Source: Immundisolibacter cernigliae (GTDB taxonomy: Bacteria; Pseudomonadota; Gammaproteobacteria; Immundisolibacterales; Immundisolibacteraceae). From it: 64,000 nucleotides of DNA. This document shows, piece by piece, positions 54,557 through 64,000 of this stretch (position 1 is its first letter; every line of letters starts with the position of its first letter). Both the position numbers and the translations under genes were made by a program. The stretch lies in the NCBI RefSeq assembly GCF_001697225.1, contig NZ_CP014671.1, positions 2,790,001 to 2,854,000 on the forward strand, read 5' to 3'. The notes beneath the pieces are model-generated. The model ran no database searches. It saw only the letters and a list, made by a program, of their open reading frames with translations, and had not been told where the DNA came from.

Positions 54557-54714
54557 GCTGCGCACTATGCCGCAGCGATGCCGGCAGGGACAGGCCGGCC
54601 GACCGGCGTCGGCCGCAGCCGCAATGCACGGCGCGAGAGGCGGGCGGGTGGGGCGTGGTACGTTCTGGCCGACCGCCCCTGAGGGCGCCTTCTCGGGACC
54701 AGGAGCCACGCCGC

Positions 54715-55482
54715 ATGAAGCGCGATGCCTACGAACGCCACCTCGAACCGATGCTGCTGGAGCTGAACAACCTGGCCCGCTGGCTGGCAGCCACCGGCAA
54801 GCGCATCGTGGTGCTGCTGGAAGGTCGCGACACCGCCGGCAAGGGCGGCACCATCGCGGCCATCACCGGCAAGCTGAACCCGCGCCAGGTGCGCGTGGTG
54901 GCGTTGCCCAAGCCGGACCCGCGCGAGCTCACGCAGTGGTATTTCCAGCGCTACATCGCGCACCTGCCGGCGGCTGGCGAACTGGTGCTGTTCGATCGCA
55001 GTTGGTACAACCGGGCCGGGGTGGAGAAGGTGATGGGCTTCTGCTCGCCGGACGAGTACCAAACCTTCCTGCGCGAGACGCCGTATTTCGAGCGCTCACT
55101 GGTCGAAAGCGGCATTCTGCTGCTCAAGTACTGGCTGGCCGTGGACCAGGCCGAGCAGGAAGCCCGCTTCGCGGAGCGCGCCGAAGACCCGCTCAAACGC
55201 TGGAAGCTGTCGCCGATCGACCTGGTGGCACGAGAAAAATACCGCGACTACGGCAAGGCGCGGGACGCCATGTTCGAGGCCACACACCGCCCCGGCGCGC
55301 CGTGGGTGGTGGTCGACTACAACGACCAGCGCACCGGCCGGCTGACCCTGATCCGCCACCTGCTCGACCACGTGCCCGACTACCGGCTGCCCGACGAGCC
55401 GATGCAGCTGCCGCCGCTCAAGAAAAAGCCGGCAAAAGAGCGCTTTCGCGGGCCGGTCAAGCCGATCAAGCCTGCGTTCTGA
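54715..55482 (+). CDS. ppk2: Polyphosphate kinase 2
   Basis: The 255-residue one-domain PPK2 transfers phosphate between polyphosphate and nucleotides. Motifs: Walker A '[17 protein letters not shown]' (about residues 34-50), Walker B '[19 protein letters not shown]' and the lid '[14 protein letters not shown]'. The length and '[10 protein letters not shown]' suggest class I, which mostly makes GTP or ATP from the diphosphate. 'aggagcc' precedes ATG 54715. Confidence 0.93.
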   Translation: MKRDAYERHLEPMLLELNNLARWLAATGKRIVVLLEGRDTAGKGGTIAAITGKLNPRQVRVVALPKPDPRELTQWYFQRYIAHLPAAGELVLFDRSWYNRAGVEKVMGFCSPDEYQTFLRETPYFERSLVESGILLLKYWLAVDQAEQEARFAERAEDPLKRWKLSPIDLVAREKYRDYGKARDAMFEATHRPGAPWVVVDYNDQRTGRLTLIRHLLDHVPDYRLPDEPMQLPPLKKKPAKERFRGPVKPIKPAF

Positions 55483-55628
55483 CTGAGCCCGCCTGTTGGC
55501 CGGTGGCGCCTGAGCCTGCCGACGAGTTACGTAGCCTATTACCCTGGCCGCAATTTCTACTGTCCGCGTCATCGCGTACCGAGCTCCAAGCATTCCCGGA
55601 TTGCGCCAATCCTGCCCGGCCCTCCTCT

Positions 55629-56378
55629 TTATTCGCCCAGCGCCCACGGTGGCGTGTGTGGTCGCGTTGCGCGCCGACGAATTCGTGCCATGAGGTGAAT
55701 CAGCGGTCGTTCAGGCTTGCCGTTGATTCGCTGGATGCACGCTTCGACCTCGCCGGTCGCCACCAGGTCACGAATCGCCGGAGCTTGCTGACGAGGCACA
55801 TAGCCGATGCGCTGGTCGTGAATTTCCACCGCTACCGCCATCGGATCGTGCAGGTTGTCTGGCTGGATGACCAATGAGACCGGCTCGCCGACGTAAAGCA
55901 GCTGCGGGCCAACCGGCGATACGTGCCGAAAGCCCGCGACTTCCAGGAGCACGTCGCAGCATTCGCCCACATCTTCCAAGGGGTCGAGGATGCTGAACCC
56001 GTCGCTTGGCAGCTTGGCGCCGGTGTAGCCGAGCAGCGCAAAGTCGCTGATTAGCGTTTCCGGGCGCAGGCGAAACTGTTCCAGATACTGCGCGTAGTCG
56101 CCGCGCGACCTGGGTGGCAGGCGGCGCATGAAGGTCTCGACTACGCCCAGATCGTACATGGCATGCAGCTTTCGGAAGGCAACGAAGTTGATGAAGCCTT
56201 CGGACTTCGCGGCCTCGAAATCGGGCGTGTCAGTCAGGTAGCGAAACTGCACCCGCTCGGCCGAATCCCGCAGCAGTTCCGCCACGGCGCGCCGTACGCG
56301 GGCGGCACCGTCTTCCTCCGACCGCTGCCAGACCAGCAGCAACCGGCGCGGTTCGTGGACGTGTTCGATGTAGTTCAT
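55629..56378 (-). CDS. HIRAN-domain protein
   Basis: The 249-residue protein has an unassigned N-terminal region ('FINFVAFRKLHAMYDLGVVE') and a C-terminal HIRAN domain ('SLVIQPDNLHDPMAVAVEIH', 'RIGYVPRQQAPAIRDL'). HIRAN domains bind DNA ends or damaged DNA in eukaryotic helicases. The ATG overlaps the stop of the HipA-like kinase gene (ATGA), so the two are coupled. The pair is inserted near tRNA-Leu and is lower in GC than its neighbours. A defence or toxin-antitoxin role is inference. Confidence 0.8.
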   Translation of the reverse strand: MNYIEHVHEPRRLLLVWQRSEEDGAARVRRAVAELLRDSAERVQFRYLTDTPDFEAAKSEGFINFVAFRKLHAMYDLGVVETFMRRLPPRSRGDYAQYLEQFRLRPETLISDFALLGYTGAKLPSDGFSILDPLEDVGECCDVLLEVAGFRHVSPVGPQLLYVGEPVSLVIQPDNLHDPMAVAVEIHDQRIGYVPRQQAPAIRDLVATGEVEACIQRINGKPERPLIHLMARIRRRATRPHTPPWALGE

Positions 56379-57448
56379 GGCGATGTCAGCGCGCTTCGAA
56401 GGTAATCACGCCTTGCGAGAAGCAGGCGCAGCATAAACCCGGCGCGCCCCGGGCTCAACGCGACCGGGATCGACAGCGCCGTAAGCGCGACAAGACGCCG
56501 GTCCAGTTCGGTGGCATCGAACGCCAGCACAGCGTCCATGGCTGGGCGGGAGTCCGGGTACTTTTCGACCAGTCTCAGCAGCAACTCCGCGTGGCCCGCA
56601 GATTTGGCGTCCCCCGCCTCCCATTTCATGTGGTGGCGGCCCTTGTGGATGTAACGATGCAGGTATTTCGCGTCAGTGAAGCGGCCAAACTGATCCTTCG
56701 ACCACTCATGCCCGAGGCTGGTGCCGTTGTCGAAGGCAGGCGCGAGGCTATACGTTGCCGACACCGGGTCAACCAACCGGGTGACCCTGAAGCCCCAGTT
56801 TTCGTGATGCCGGTCCGTGTTTCCGATCAGAGCGTCGAACGTGAGCATCCGAGCCCATGCCTGTGGCCAGTCCTGGCCTAGCCGGGGGCGGCCACCCTTG
56901 GGGTTTGCCAATACCTGGCACAACATTTCAATGCTAGCGAAGTTGTGCTGCCGTCCGCGCTTGAGATCGTAGTCCTTGATGAGGGTTTTCATGAACAGGC
57001 CGCCAGACAGGAAGCTTTCCATGGGCTTGCCCGGATGACCGTAAAACCACTCGACTAACGCTGCACATTCGCCAGTCCGCGAGTCCCAGGCAGGAAATAC
57101 GGGGGGCACCGGCACCCCGCAAACCCGACCGACGTGATATGCGACAACCTCAGCCCAGAATTGCTCCGGGTAGACCCTTCGTGATTTTTTGAACAGATAC
57201 CGATGCCGAGGAATGAGGGCGGTATGCGTCACGTCGGCCGGGCAGCGCAACAGACGCTTGTCACGCGAGCCCTCGGGGAAGTATGGGTACTCTTCATCTG
57301 GCTCCCATTCCGCCACGTCGAATGCTGCAAAGTGGGTGGCGACGATCACGTCCAACGCGCTTGCATGTGGGATCGCGGTAGCCAGGCAGCGTGGCGACCT
57401 ACGGCAGCTGCAGAACGTGTGGTCATGCAATCGGACCGTGAGAAACAT
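56375..57448 (-). CDS. HipA-like (CtkA/PI3K-fold) protein kinase
   Basis: From ATG 57448 the product is 357 residues. It has the ATP-binding '[20 protein letters not shown]', the catalytic '[13 protein letters not shown]' (D212 to N217) and the metal-binding '[14 protein letters not shown]' (D240). These match the HipA/CtkA serine-threonine kinase group. The first ~30 residues look non-native, so a start further in (TTG about 57355, before '[16 protein letters not shown]') is possible. The downstream gene encodes a HIRAN protein, coupled by ATGA. No HipB-type HTH gene is present. Confidence 0.8.
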   Translation of the reverse strand: MFLTVRLHDHTFCSCRRSPRCLATAIPHASALDVIVATHFAAFDVAEWEPDEEYPYFPEGSRDKRLLRCPADVTHTALIPRHRYLFKKSRRVYPEQFWAEVVAYHVGRVCGVPVPPVFPAWDSRTGECAALVEWFYGHPGKPMESFLSGGLFMKTLIKDYDLKRGRQHNFASIEMLCQVLANPKGGRPRLGQDWPQAWARMLTFDALIGNTDRHHENWGFRVTRLVDPVSATYSLAPAFDNGTSLGHEWSKDQFGRFTDAKYLHRYIHKGRHHMKWEAGDAKSAGHAELLLRLVEKYPDSRPAMDAVLAFDATELDRRLVALTALSIPVALSPGRAGFMLRLLLARRDYLRSALTSP

Positions 57449-57767
57449 CGGCGTAGGCGTTGAGCGCGGCTTTTTTAACGGCTTGCCGTCTGAGGCCTTG
57501 GGAGGTGCTGTTACCCAGCGTTGGCGCTTGTGTATGGTGCAGGCTGTAAGCCTTGCGCAGCGCCTCGTCCGGCAGGCTCTGCATGCCGACCAGCACCCGT
57601 GCCTGCTCGCCAGCATCGCCCGACCAGCGACCGACCAGGTCATCCACCGCGCGCCAACCGCGCAGATTGAAGTAGCCAACACAAAAATCTGCGCGTTGCG
57701 ACAGCGCCAAGGTTTCGCGCAGCGCCGGCAGGAGCGGGAGTTCAATGTTGTCGAAAATGCGGGGCAT
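57423..57767 (-). pseudogene. N-terminal fragment of a PLD-domain helicase
   Basis: The 114-codon frame begins '[20 protein letters not shown]' and '[20 protein letters not shown]', which matches the N-terminal phospholipase D-like region of large SNF2-type defence-associated helicases. Homology ends near residue 80 and the tail overlaps the start of the HipA-like gene. AAGGG lies five bases before ATG 57767. The rest of the helicase is missing, apparently replaced by the kinase-HIRAN pair. Confidence 0.7.
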
Positions 57768-57829
57768 GAGTCCCTTGGGGTTGCCCGCCCGGCGCGGGGC
57801 GCCTCGGTCGGCCGGTTTAATACTGGTAA

Positions 57830-57916
57830 TGGTGCCCGGAGCCGGGCTCGAACCGGCACGGCCGTGAGGCCGAGGGATTTTAAGTCCCTTGCGTCTACCT
57901 GTTTCGCCATCCGGGC
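57830..57916 (-). tRNA. tRNA-Leu (anticodon UAA)
   Basis: On the minus strand a complete 87-nt tRNA starts GCCCGGA and ends TCCGGGC-A-CCA, so CCA is encoded. The anticodon stem GGGA / TCCC encloses CTTAAAA with anticodon TAA. A long variable arm (CGGCCTCACGGCCG) and the GGTTCGAGCC T-arm confirm class II tRNA-Leu. Its 3' end faces the accessory genes at 55.6-57.8 kb, a usual integration side. Confidence 0.95.
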
Positions 57917-58046
57917 GGCCGGTGCTGGCGCGGGCATGGTAGCGCGGCGGCGCACATCGGGACCGCCTTTCAGGGCCGCGGCTAGGTACCTGGCGCGCTT
58001 TTGTGTTGGCCGGTCTGCGCCGGGTCGCCGCATAATTGCTGGCACC

Positions 58047-59855
<1,809 letters not shown>

Positions 59856-59862
59856 CGGCTGC

Positions 59863-60864
59863 TCAGCCGCCAGTCATCGACATGAAACGGATGACCTTTT
59901 CCGGCTTTTCGCGGAATTCGTGCCGCTCGGGCTTGAGACCAATGGCAGTGCGGATGGCGGTTTCCAGTTCCGCGTCGCTGGCGCCGGCGCGCAGCATGGG
60001 CCGCAGTTCATAGCTGTTGTCCTGGCCCAGACACAGGTACAGCGTGCCGTCGGCCGCCAGACGCACGCGGTTGCAGGTTTCGCAAAAGTGCTGCGAGATC
60101 GGCGTGATGAAGCCGATGGTGGTTTTCGAGCCGGCCACCCGGTAATAACGCGCCGGGCCGCCGCCGGGCAGGATGTCCGGGATCAGATCGAAACGCTCGG
60201 TCAGCCGTTCGCGCACGGATTGCAGGTTCAGGTACTGGCCGGTGGCGTTGCGACCGGTGTCGCCCATGGGCATGGTTTCGATCAGGCGCAGGGTGAAATC
60301 GCGCTCGGCACAGAACGCGACCATGTCTTCGATTTCGTCGTCGTTGACGCCGCCCATGGCGACCATGTTGATCTTGACCGGAGCCAAGCCGGCGGCGTGG
60401 GCGGCGTCCAGGCCGCGCAGCACCTTGTGCAGCTTGCCGCCGCCGGTGATTTCGGCGAACCGCTCGGGGTTCAGAGAGTCCAGGCTCACGTTGACGCGCC
60501 GCACGCCGGCCGTCTTGAGCGCAGCGGCGTACTTGTCCAGGCGCACCGCGTTGGTGGATAGCGACAGGTCGGTCAGGCCGGGCAGTGCCGACAGGCGCGC
60601 GGCCAGCTCCGGCAGGTCGCGACGCACCAGCGGCTCGCCGCCGGTCAGGCGAATGCGCTGCACGCCCAGGCGCACGAAGGCGCCGACCACGCGTTCGATC
60701 TCGCTGAAGGTGAGCCAGTCCTCGGGCTCGTGAAAGCCGTCGAAGCCCTTGGGCATGCAATAGCTGCAGCGCAGATCGCAACGATCCGTGACCGACACGC
60801 GCAAGTACTCGATGCGCCGCTGGAAGGGGTCGATCAGGGTGGGCGTGGGACTGCTGGTGCTCAT
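59863..60864 (-). CDS. moaA: GTP 3',8-cyclase (molybdenum cofactor step 1)
   Basis: This radical-SAM enzyme converts GTP to 3',8-cH2GTP for molybdopterin. The 333-residue protein has the N-terminal cluster C29-x3-C33-x2-C36 ('DRCDLRCSYCM'), the SAM 'LTGGEPLVRRDL', the second cluster 'CETCNRVRLAADGTLYLC' and the C-terminal Gly-Gly essential for activity. It ends seven bases from recQ, convergently. Confidence 0.95.
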   Translation of the reverse strand: MSTSSPTPTLIDPFQRRIEYLRVSVTDRCDLRCSYCMPKGFDGFHEPEDWLTFSEIERVVGAFVRLGVQRIRLTGGEPLVRRDLPELAARLSALPGLTDLSLSTNAVRLDKYAAALKTAGVRRVNVSLDSLNPERFAEITGGGKLHKVLRGLDAAHAAGLAPVKINMVAMGGVNDDEIEDMVAFCAERDFTLRLIETMPMGDTGRNATGQYLNLQSVRERLTERFDLIPDILPGGGPARYYRVAGSKTTIGFITPISQHFCETCNRVRLAADGTLYLCLGQDNSYELRPMLRAGASDAELETAIRTAIGLKPERHEFREKPEKVIRFMSMTGG

Positions 60865-60871
60865 CGCCGGA

Positions 60872-61906
60872 CTATAGCAAAACGCCTGTTCGGGACGCCG
60901 CCGTCAGTTCCGCCAGCGGCCAGCGCGCGCGGGCGCCGCAGTCGGACGGCGCGCGCTCGCCGGCCTGCAGGCGCAGACAGCCGGCGAAGGCCACCATGGC
61001 ACCGTTGTCGGTGCACAGCTCGGGCGGTGGGTAGTGCACCGCAAAGCCGTCGCTGGCTGCGGCGCTGTCCAGGGCCGTGCGCAGGTGGCGATTGGCACTG
61101 ACGCCGCCGGCCACCACCAGCGCGCCCAGGCCGGTCTGCGCCAGCGCGCGCCGGCACTTGATCAGCAGCGTGTCGACCACGGCGTCCTCGAAGGCGCGGG
61201 CGATGTCGGCGCGGTGTTGCGGCTGCGGGTGCGCCTCGATCAGCAGGCGCACCTGCGTCTTGAGGCCGCTGAAGCTGAAATCGAGGCCGGGTTTGGCGGT
61301 CATCGGTCGCGGCAGGGTGAAGCGATCGCTGCGACCGTCCTGCGCCAGTGCGGCCAGCGCCGGCCCGCCGGGGTAGGGCAGACCGAGCAGCTTGGCGGTC
61401 TTGTCGAAGGCCTCGCCGGCGGCATCGTCCACCGACTCGCCCAGAATCGTGTACTGGCCCAGGCCGTCGACCTGCACCAGCAGCGTATGGCCGCCCGATA
61501 CCAGCAGGGCCAGGAACGGAAAGTGCGGCCGGCTCGCGGGATCCAGCAGCGGCGAGAGCAGGTGCGCTTCCATGTGATGTACGCCGACCGCCGGTATGCC
61601 GAGCGCGAAGGCCAGGCTGCGGCCGATGCTGCTGCCGACCAGCAGCGCGCCGATCAGGCCCGGGCCGGCGGTGTAGGCGATGCCGTCCAGCTGCGACAGA
61701 CCGGTGCCGGTCTGGTCAAGAAGCTCGCGCAGCAGCGGCACGGTGCGGCGCAGGTGATCGCGCGAGGCCAGCTCCGGCACCACGCCGCCGTGCGGTGCGT
61801 GCAGGCCGACCTGGCTGTGCAGCGTGTGGCCGAGCAGGCCGCGATCGCTGTGGTACAAGCCAAGGCCGGTTTCGTCGCAGGAAGTTTCGAGGCCAAGAAC
61901 CAGCAT
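60872..61906 (-). CDS. tsaD: tRNA threonylcarbamoyladenosine synthesis protein TsaD
   Basis: This protein makes t6A37 in ANN-decoding tRNAs with TsaB, TsaC and TsaE. The 344-residue protein starts '[18 protein letters not shown]' and has the metal-binding '[10 protein letters not shown]', plus '[12 protein letters not shown]' and '[13 protein letters not shown]'. ATG 61906 is chosen over an upstream frame because it matches the family N-terminus. It is divergent from rpsU, the classic gammaproteobacterial order. Confidence 0.95.
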   Translation of the reverse strand: MLVLGLETSCDETGLGLYHSDRGLLGHTLHSQVGLHAPHGGVVPELASRDHLRRTVPLLRELLDQTGTGLSQLDGIAYTAGPGLIGALLVGSSIGRSLAFALGIPAVGVHHMEAHLLSPLLDPASRPHFPFLALLVSGGHTLLVQVDGLGQYTILGESVDDAAGEAFDKTAKLLGLPYPGGPALAALAQDGRSDRFTLPRPMTAKPGLDFSFSGLKTQVRLLIEAHPQPQHRADIARAFEDAVVDTLLIKCRRALAQTGLGALVVAGGVSANRHLRTALDSAAASDGFAVHYPPPELCTDNGAMVAFAGCLRLQAGERAPSDCGARARWPLAELTAASRTGVLL

Positions 61907-62040
61907 GGAAGGCGCAATCGGGATCGGCGGGCGGGGGCGACTTTCGCCACAGGCGCAAGTGCAGCTAGAATCTAGCACTTTTCTTCGCCCCGGCTTTTGG
62001 GTTTTGCCCCGGGCCGGCTTAAGGTTTCCAGAGGTATTGC

Positions 62041-62271
62041 ATGCCGATCGTTCAACTGCGCGAAAACGAACCCTTCGACGTCGCCCTGCGCCGCTTCAAG
62101 CGTACCTGCGAGAAAGCAGGGGTGTTGTCCGAATCGCGGCGGCGCGAGTTTTACGAAAAGCCGACCCAGGAACGCAAGCGCAAGGCCGCCGCGGCGGTCA
62201 AGCGGCACCAGAAGAAAGTCTCCCGCGGCGGTCGCAGCGTGCGCCGCGTGCGCGGTGCGCGCCTGTCCTGA
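62041..62271 (+). CDS. rpsU: 30S ribosomal protein S21
   Basis: The 76-residue basic protein '[20 protein letters not shown]...' is typical S21, with the Arg/Lys-rich C-terminus. In many gammaproteobacteria it is followed by dnaG and rpoD; here yqeY follows and dnaG is not in the remaining window. Confidence 0.97.
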   Translation: MPIVQLRENEPFDVALRRFKRTCEKAGVLSESRRREFYEKPTQERKRKAAAAVKRHQKKVSRGGRSVRRVRGARLS

Positions 62272-62276
62272 GCGCC

Positions 62277-62723
62277 ATGTCCCTCAAGCAGCGCCTTGAC
62301 GACGACGTCAAGGCCGCCATGCGGGCCCGCGACCGGGACCGCCTCGGCACGCTGCGACTGATCACCGCCGCCATCAAGCAGCGCGAAGTCGACGAGCGCA
62401 TCGTGCTCGACGACGCGCAGGTGCTGGCGGTGCTCGACAAGATGGTCAAGCAGCGGCGCGAGTCGATCGCGCAGTTCGATGCCGCCGGGCGGACCGATCT
62501 TTCAGACAAGGAACGGTTCGAGCTGGGCATCCTGCAGGAGTTCCTGCCGGCCGCGCTGACAGCGGCCGAAATCGACCGCTTGATTGCCGATGCCATCACA
62601 GCCAGCGGCGCGCAAGGCGCCCGCGACATGGGTGCCGTGATGGCGCTGCTGCGCCCGCAGGTGCAGGGCCGGGCCGACATGTCGGACGTCAGCCAGCGCG
62701 TGAAGGCGCGCCTCGGCGGCTGA
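62277..62723 (+). CDS. yqeY: GatB/YqeY-domain protein
   Basis: This 148-residue protein is made of two helical bundles ('SLKQRLDDDVKAAMRARDRD' and 'ELGILQEFLPAALTAAEIDR'). YqeY resembles the tRNA-binding tail of GatB, but its function is not established. It starts five bases after the rpsU stop and is likely cotranscribed. Confidence 0.93.
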   Translation: MSLKQRLDDDVKAAMRARDRDRLGTLRLITAAIKQREVDERIVLDDAQVLAVLDKMVKQRRESIAQFDAAGRTDLSDKERFELGILQEFLPAALTAAEIDRLIADAITASGAQGARDMGAVMALLRPQVQGRADMSDVSQRVKARLGG

Positions 62724-62743
62724 TTCGTCGCCAGGTACCGGCC

Positions 62744-63400
62744 ATGAAGAGTCTCATGTGCCGGATTGTTGCTCCCCTGTTAGTGCTTGGCGCGGCCCTT
62801 TGCGGTAGCGCTGCGGCTGCGCCGCTGATCGAACTGCAGGCCGTGCTCGGACAAAGCGCGGTGCTGCAGGTGGACGGCGTGCGGCGCACGTTGCGGGTCG
62901 GACAGACCAGTCCCGAAGGCGTGCGCCTGCTGGCGCTCGGCTCTGCCAGCGCGCGGCTGCAGGTGGACGGTCAAACGCACGAAATTCCGCTCGGCGGGCG
63001 CGCTGGAGGAGCTTTACCGGCTGCGCCGACAGCGACCGTGCGCATACCCCGCGGTGACAGCGGCATGTATCACACGGCGGGCACCATCAACGGCCAGTCG
63101 GTCGAGTTTCTGGTCGACACCGGCGCGACGACCGTGGCCATGAACGATGCCACCGCCCGCGCCCTGGGTATCGACTACCGGGCCGGCAGCCGGGGATTGG
63201 TGGAAACTGCCAGCGGCATCACCGAAGCCTACGCGGTCACTCTGCGCGAGGTGGGTGTCGGCAGCATCCGGCTGCCGAATGTGCAGGCGGTGGTGATCCG
63301 CGGCGCCCAGCCGAGCCGAACGCTGCTGGGCATGTCGTTTCTGTCGCGCACGCAGATCGAGCATGCGCAGGACGCGCTGGTGCTGCGCCGCAAGTACTGA
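62744..63400 (+). CDS. Periplasmic retropepsin-like aspartic protease
   Basis: The 218-residue precursor has a signal peptide ('VAPLLVLGAALCGSAAAAP'), an SH3-like N-terminal part, then a single retropepsin domain with the catalytic D125 in 'FLVDTGATTVAM' and the conserved 'RTLLGMSFL'. It belongs to the bacterial single-domain aspartyl protease family (TIGR02281-like), active as a dimer. It begins 20 bases after yqeY. Confidence 0.87.
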   Translation: MKSLMCRIVAPLLVLGAALCGSAAAAPLIELQAVLGQSAVLQVDGVRRTLRVGQTSPEGVRLLALGSASARLQVDGQTHEIPLGGRAGGALPAAPTATVRIPRGDSGMYHTAGTINGQSVEFLVDTGATTVAMNDATARALGIDYRAGSRGLVETASGITEAYAVTLREVGVGSIRLPNVQAVVIRGAQPSRTLLGMSFLSRTQIEHAQDALVLRRKY

Positions 63401-63420
63401 GGCCAGGCAAACTCGGAGAA

Positions 63421-63525
63421 CTGTGGGAGCCCAGCCCGGCTGTGCCGGGCGATCATCGCGCAGCAAAGCTGCGCTCCCACAATTTCTGGGTGGCGGGCGC
63501 CGGGAAATCCAGGATGGATTTATTC
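63421..63525. repeat. Repeat families B and D between protease and folE2
   Basis: The pair CCCGGCTGTGCCGGGCGATC / GCGCAGCAAAGCTGCGCTCC (63427-63476) is a family B unit. It is followed by family D inverted at 63493-63525. The same association occurs at 50270-50374, in the opposite order. Confidence 0.75.
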
Positions 63526-63539
63526 GGCGCGATCCTACT

Positions 63540-64000
63540 TTAGCCGGCGCGGACCGGCTTTTCGATCAGCGCGTAGGCGGAGTGGTTGTGGATGGACTCG
63601 AAGTTCTCCGCTTCCACCACGTAGCCGGCCAGGCGCTCGTCGGCGTTCAGCGCGCCGGCGATGTCGCGCACCAGATCCTCGACGAACTTCGGATTGTCGT
63701 AGGCATGCTCGGTGACGTACTTCTCGTCCGGGCGCTTTAGCAGGCCATACAGTTCGCTTGAGGCCTGCGCCTCCACCAGTTCGATCAGTTCCTCGATCCA
63801 CACCGGCGTGCCCAGGTGGGCGGTCAGGGTCACGTGCGTGCGCTGGTTGTGGGCGCCGTAGTCGGAAATCTTCTTCGAGCACGGGCACAGGCTGGTGACC
63901 GGGATCACCAGTTTGGCGGTCAGGCGCTCGGCCTGGCCGTGCGCGATTTCGCCGATGTAGCTGACCTGGTAGTCCATCAGGCTGGTCACGCCGGTCACTG
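63540..64000 (-). CDS. folE2: GTP cyclohydrolase FolE2 (5' end cut by window)
   Basis: This is the type IB GTP cyclohydrolase that starts folate synthesis and is used when zinc is scarce. The C-terminal 153 residues visible contain the catalytic Cys region '[20 protein letters not shown]', '[19 protein letters not shown]' and '[18 protein letters not shown]'. The full protein is about 260 residues, so the N-terminal third or more lies outside the window. The apparent GTG start at 63998 is internal. Confidence 0.93.
   Translation of the reverse strand, partial: VTGVTSLMDYQVSYIGEIAHGQAERLTAKLVIPVTSLCPCSKKISDYGAHNQRTHVTLTAHLGTPVWIEELIELVEAQASSELYGLLKRPDEKYVTEHAYDNPKFVEDLVRDIAGALNADERLAGYVVEAENFESIHNHSAYALIEKPVRAG

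Overview
The window is about 64 kb of dense, GC-rich chromosome from a free-living gammaproteobacterium. Evidence for this is trxA-rho, the divergent tsaD/rpsU pair, an ilvE-waaFCGP lipopolysaccharide block ordered as in Pseudomonas, folE2, moaA, and many short palindromic repeats. The genus cannot be fixed from sequence reading alone. The aromatic-ring oxygenases suggest an aromatic or polycyclic hydrocarbon degrader.

Layout. 1-7.7 kb is housekeeping (trxA, rho, mdh, rpmE, a secreted nuclease, an M48 lipoprotein protease, uvrD). 7.7-11.8 kb is an accessory patch: a broken integron (truncated intI, attI-like site, two gene cassettes with attC sites), two decayed REP-associated transposases, a grpB fragment and a complete IS3-family element. 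11.8-13.1 kb holds an FMN reductase and a VapBC-type toxin-antitoxin pair. 13.1-21.3 kb is a catabolic region: acyl-CoA dehydrogenase, enoyl-CoA hydratase, an extradiol dioxygenase, a tandemly duplicated pair of heme-oxygenase-like protein plus ferredoxin, a Rieske oxygenase alpha subunit and a small membrane protein. 21.5-30.6 kb is ilvE followed by an overlapping LPS-core operon ending in a carbamoyltransferase and a sulfotransferase. 31-33 kb has a PdxA-like dehydrogenase and an SDR. 33.3-37 kb is a second integron-like remnant carrying one very large helicase gene. 37-40.5 kb adds an acyl-CoA ligase, a small secreted protein and a catechol 2,3-dioxygenase. 41-47 kb has a cassette-like lipoprotein, a Kef antiporter, rnk, substrate-binding proteins (one decayed) and a beta-propeller protein. 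47.5-57.8 kb has a large secreted phytase/esterase-like protein, an Lhr helicase, PPK2, and a HIRAN/HipA-kinase pair lodged beside tRNA-Leu. 58-64 kb is recQ, moaA, tsaD, rpsU, yqeY, a retropepsin-like protease and folE2.

How it fits together. The catabolic genes are scattered, but three ring-attacking enzymes share a palindrome, TTGAC-N4-GTCAA (first base C in one copy), 64-101 bases before their starts, which suggests one regulator. The most novel-looking unit is the duplicated heme-oxygenase-like protein plus ferredoxin pair; both ferredoxins have Asp where the third cluster-ligand Cys should be. The second theme is integron decay: two separate intI N-terminal remnants with attI/attC-type core sites and cassette-like genes, including a 3.25 kb helicase unit bounded by 15-bp inverted repeats. 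Several dispersed palindromic repeat families occupy nearly every larger intergenic gap.
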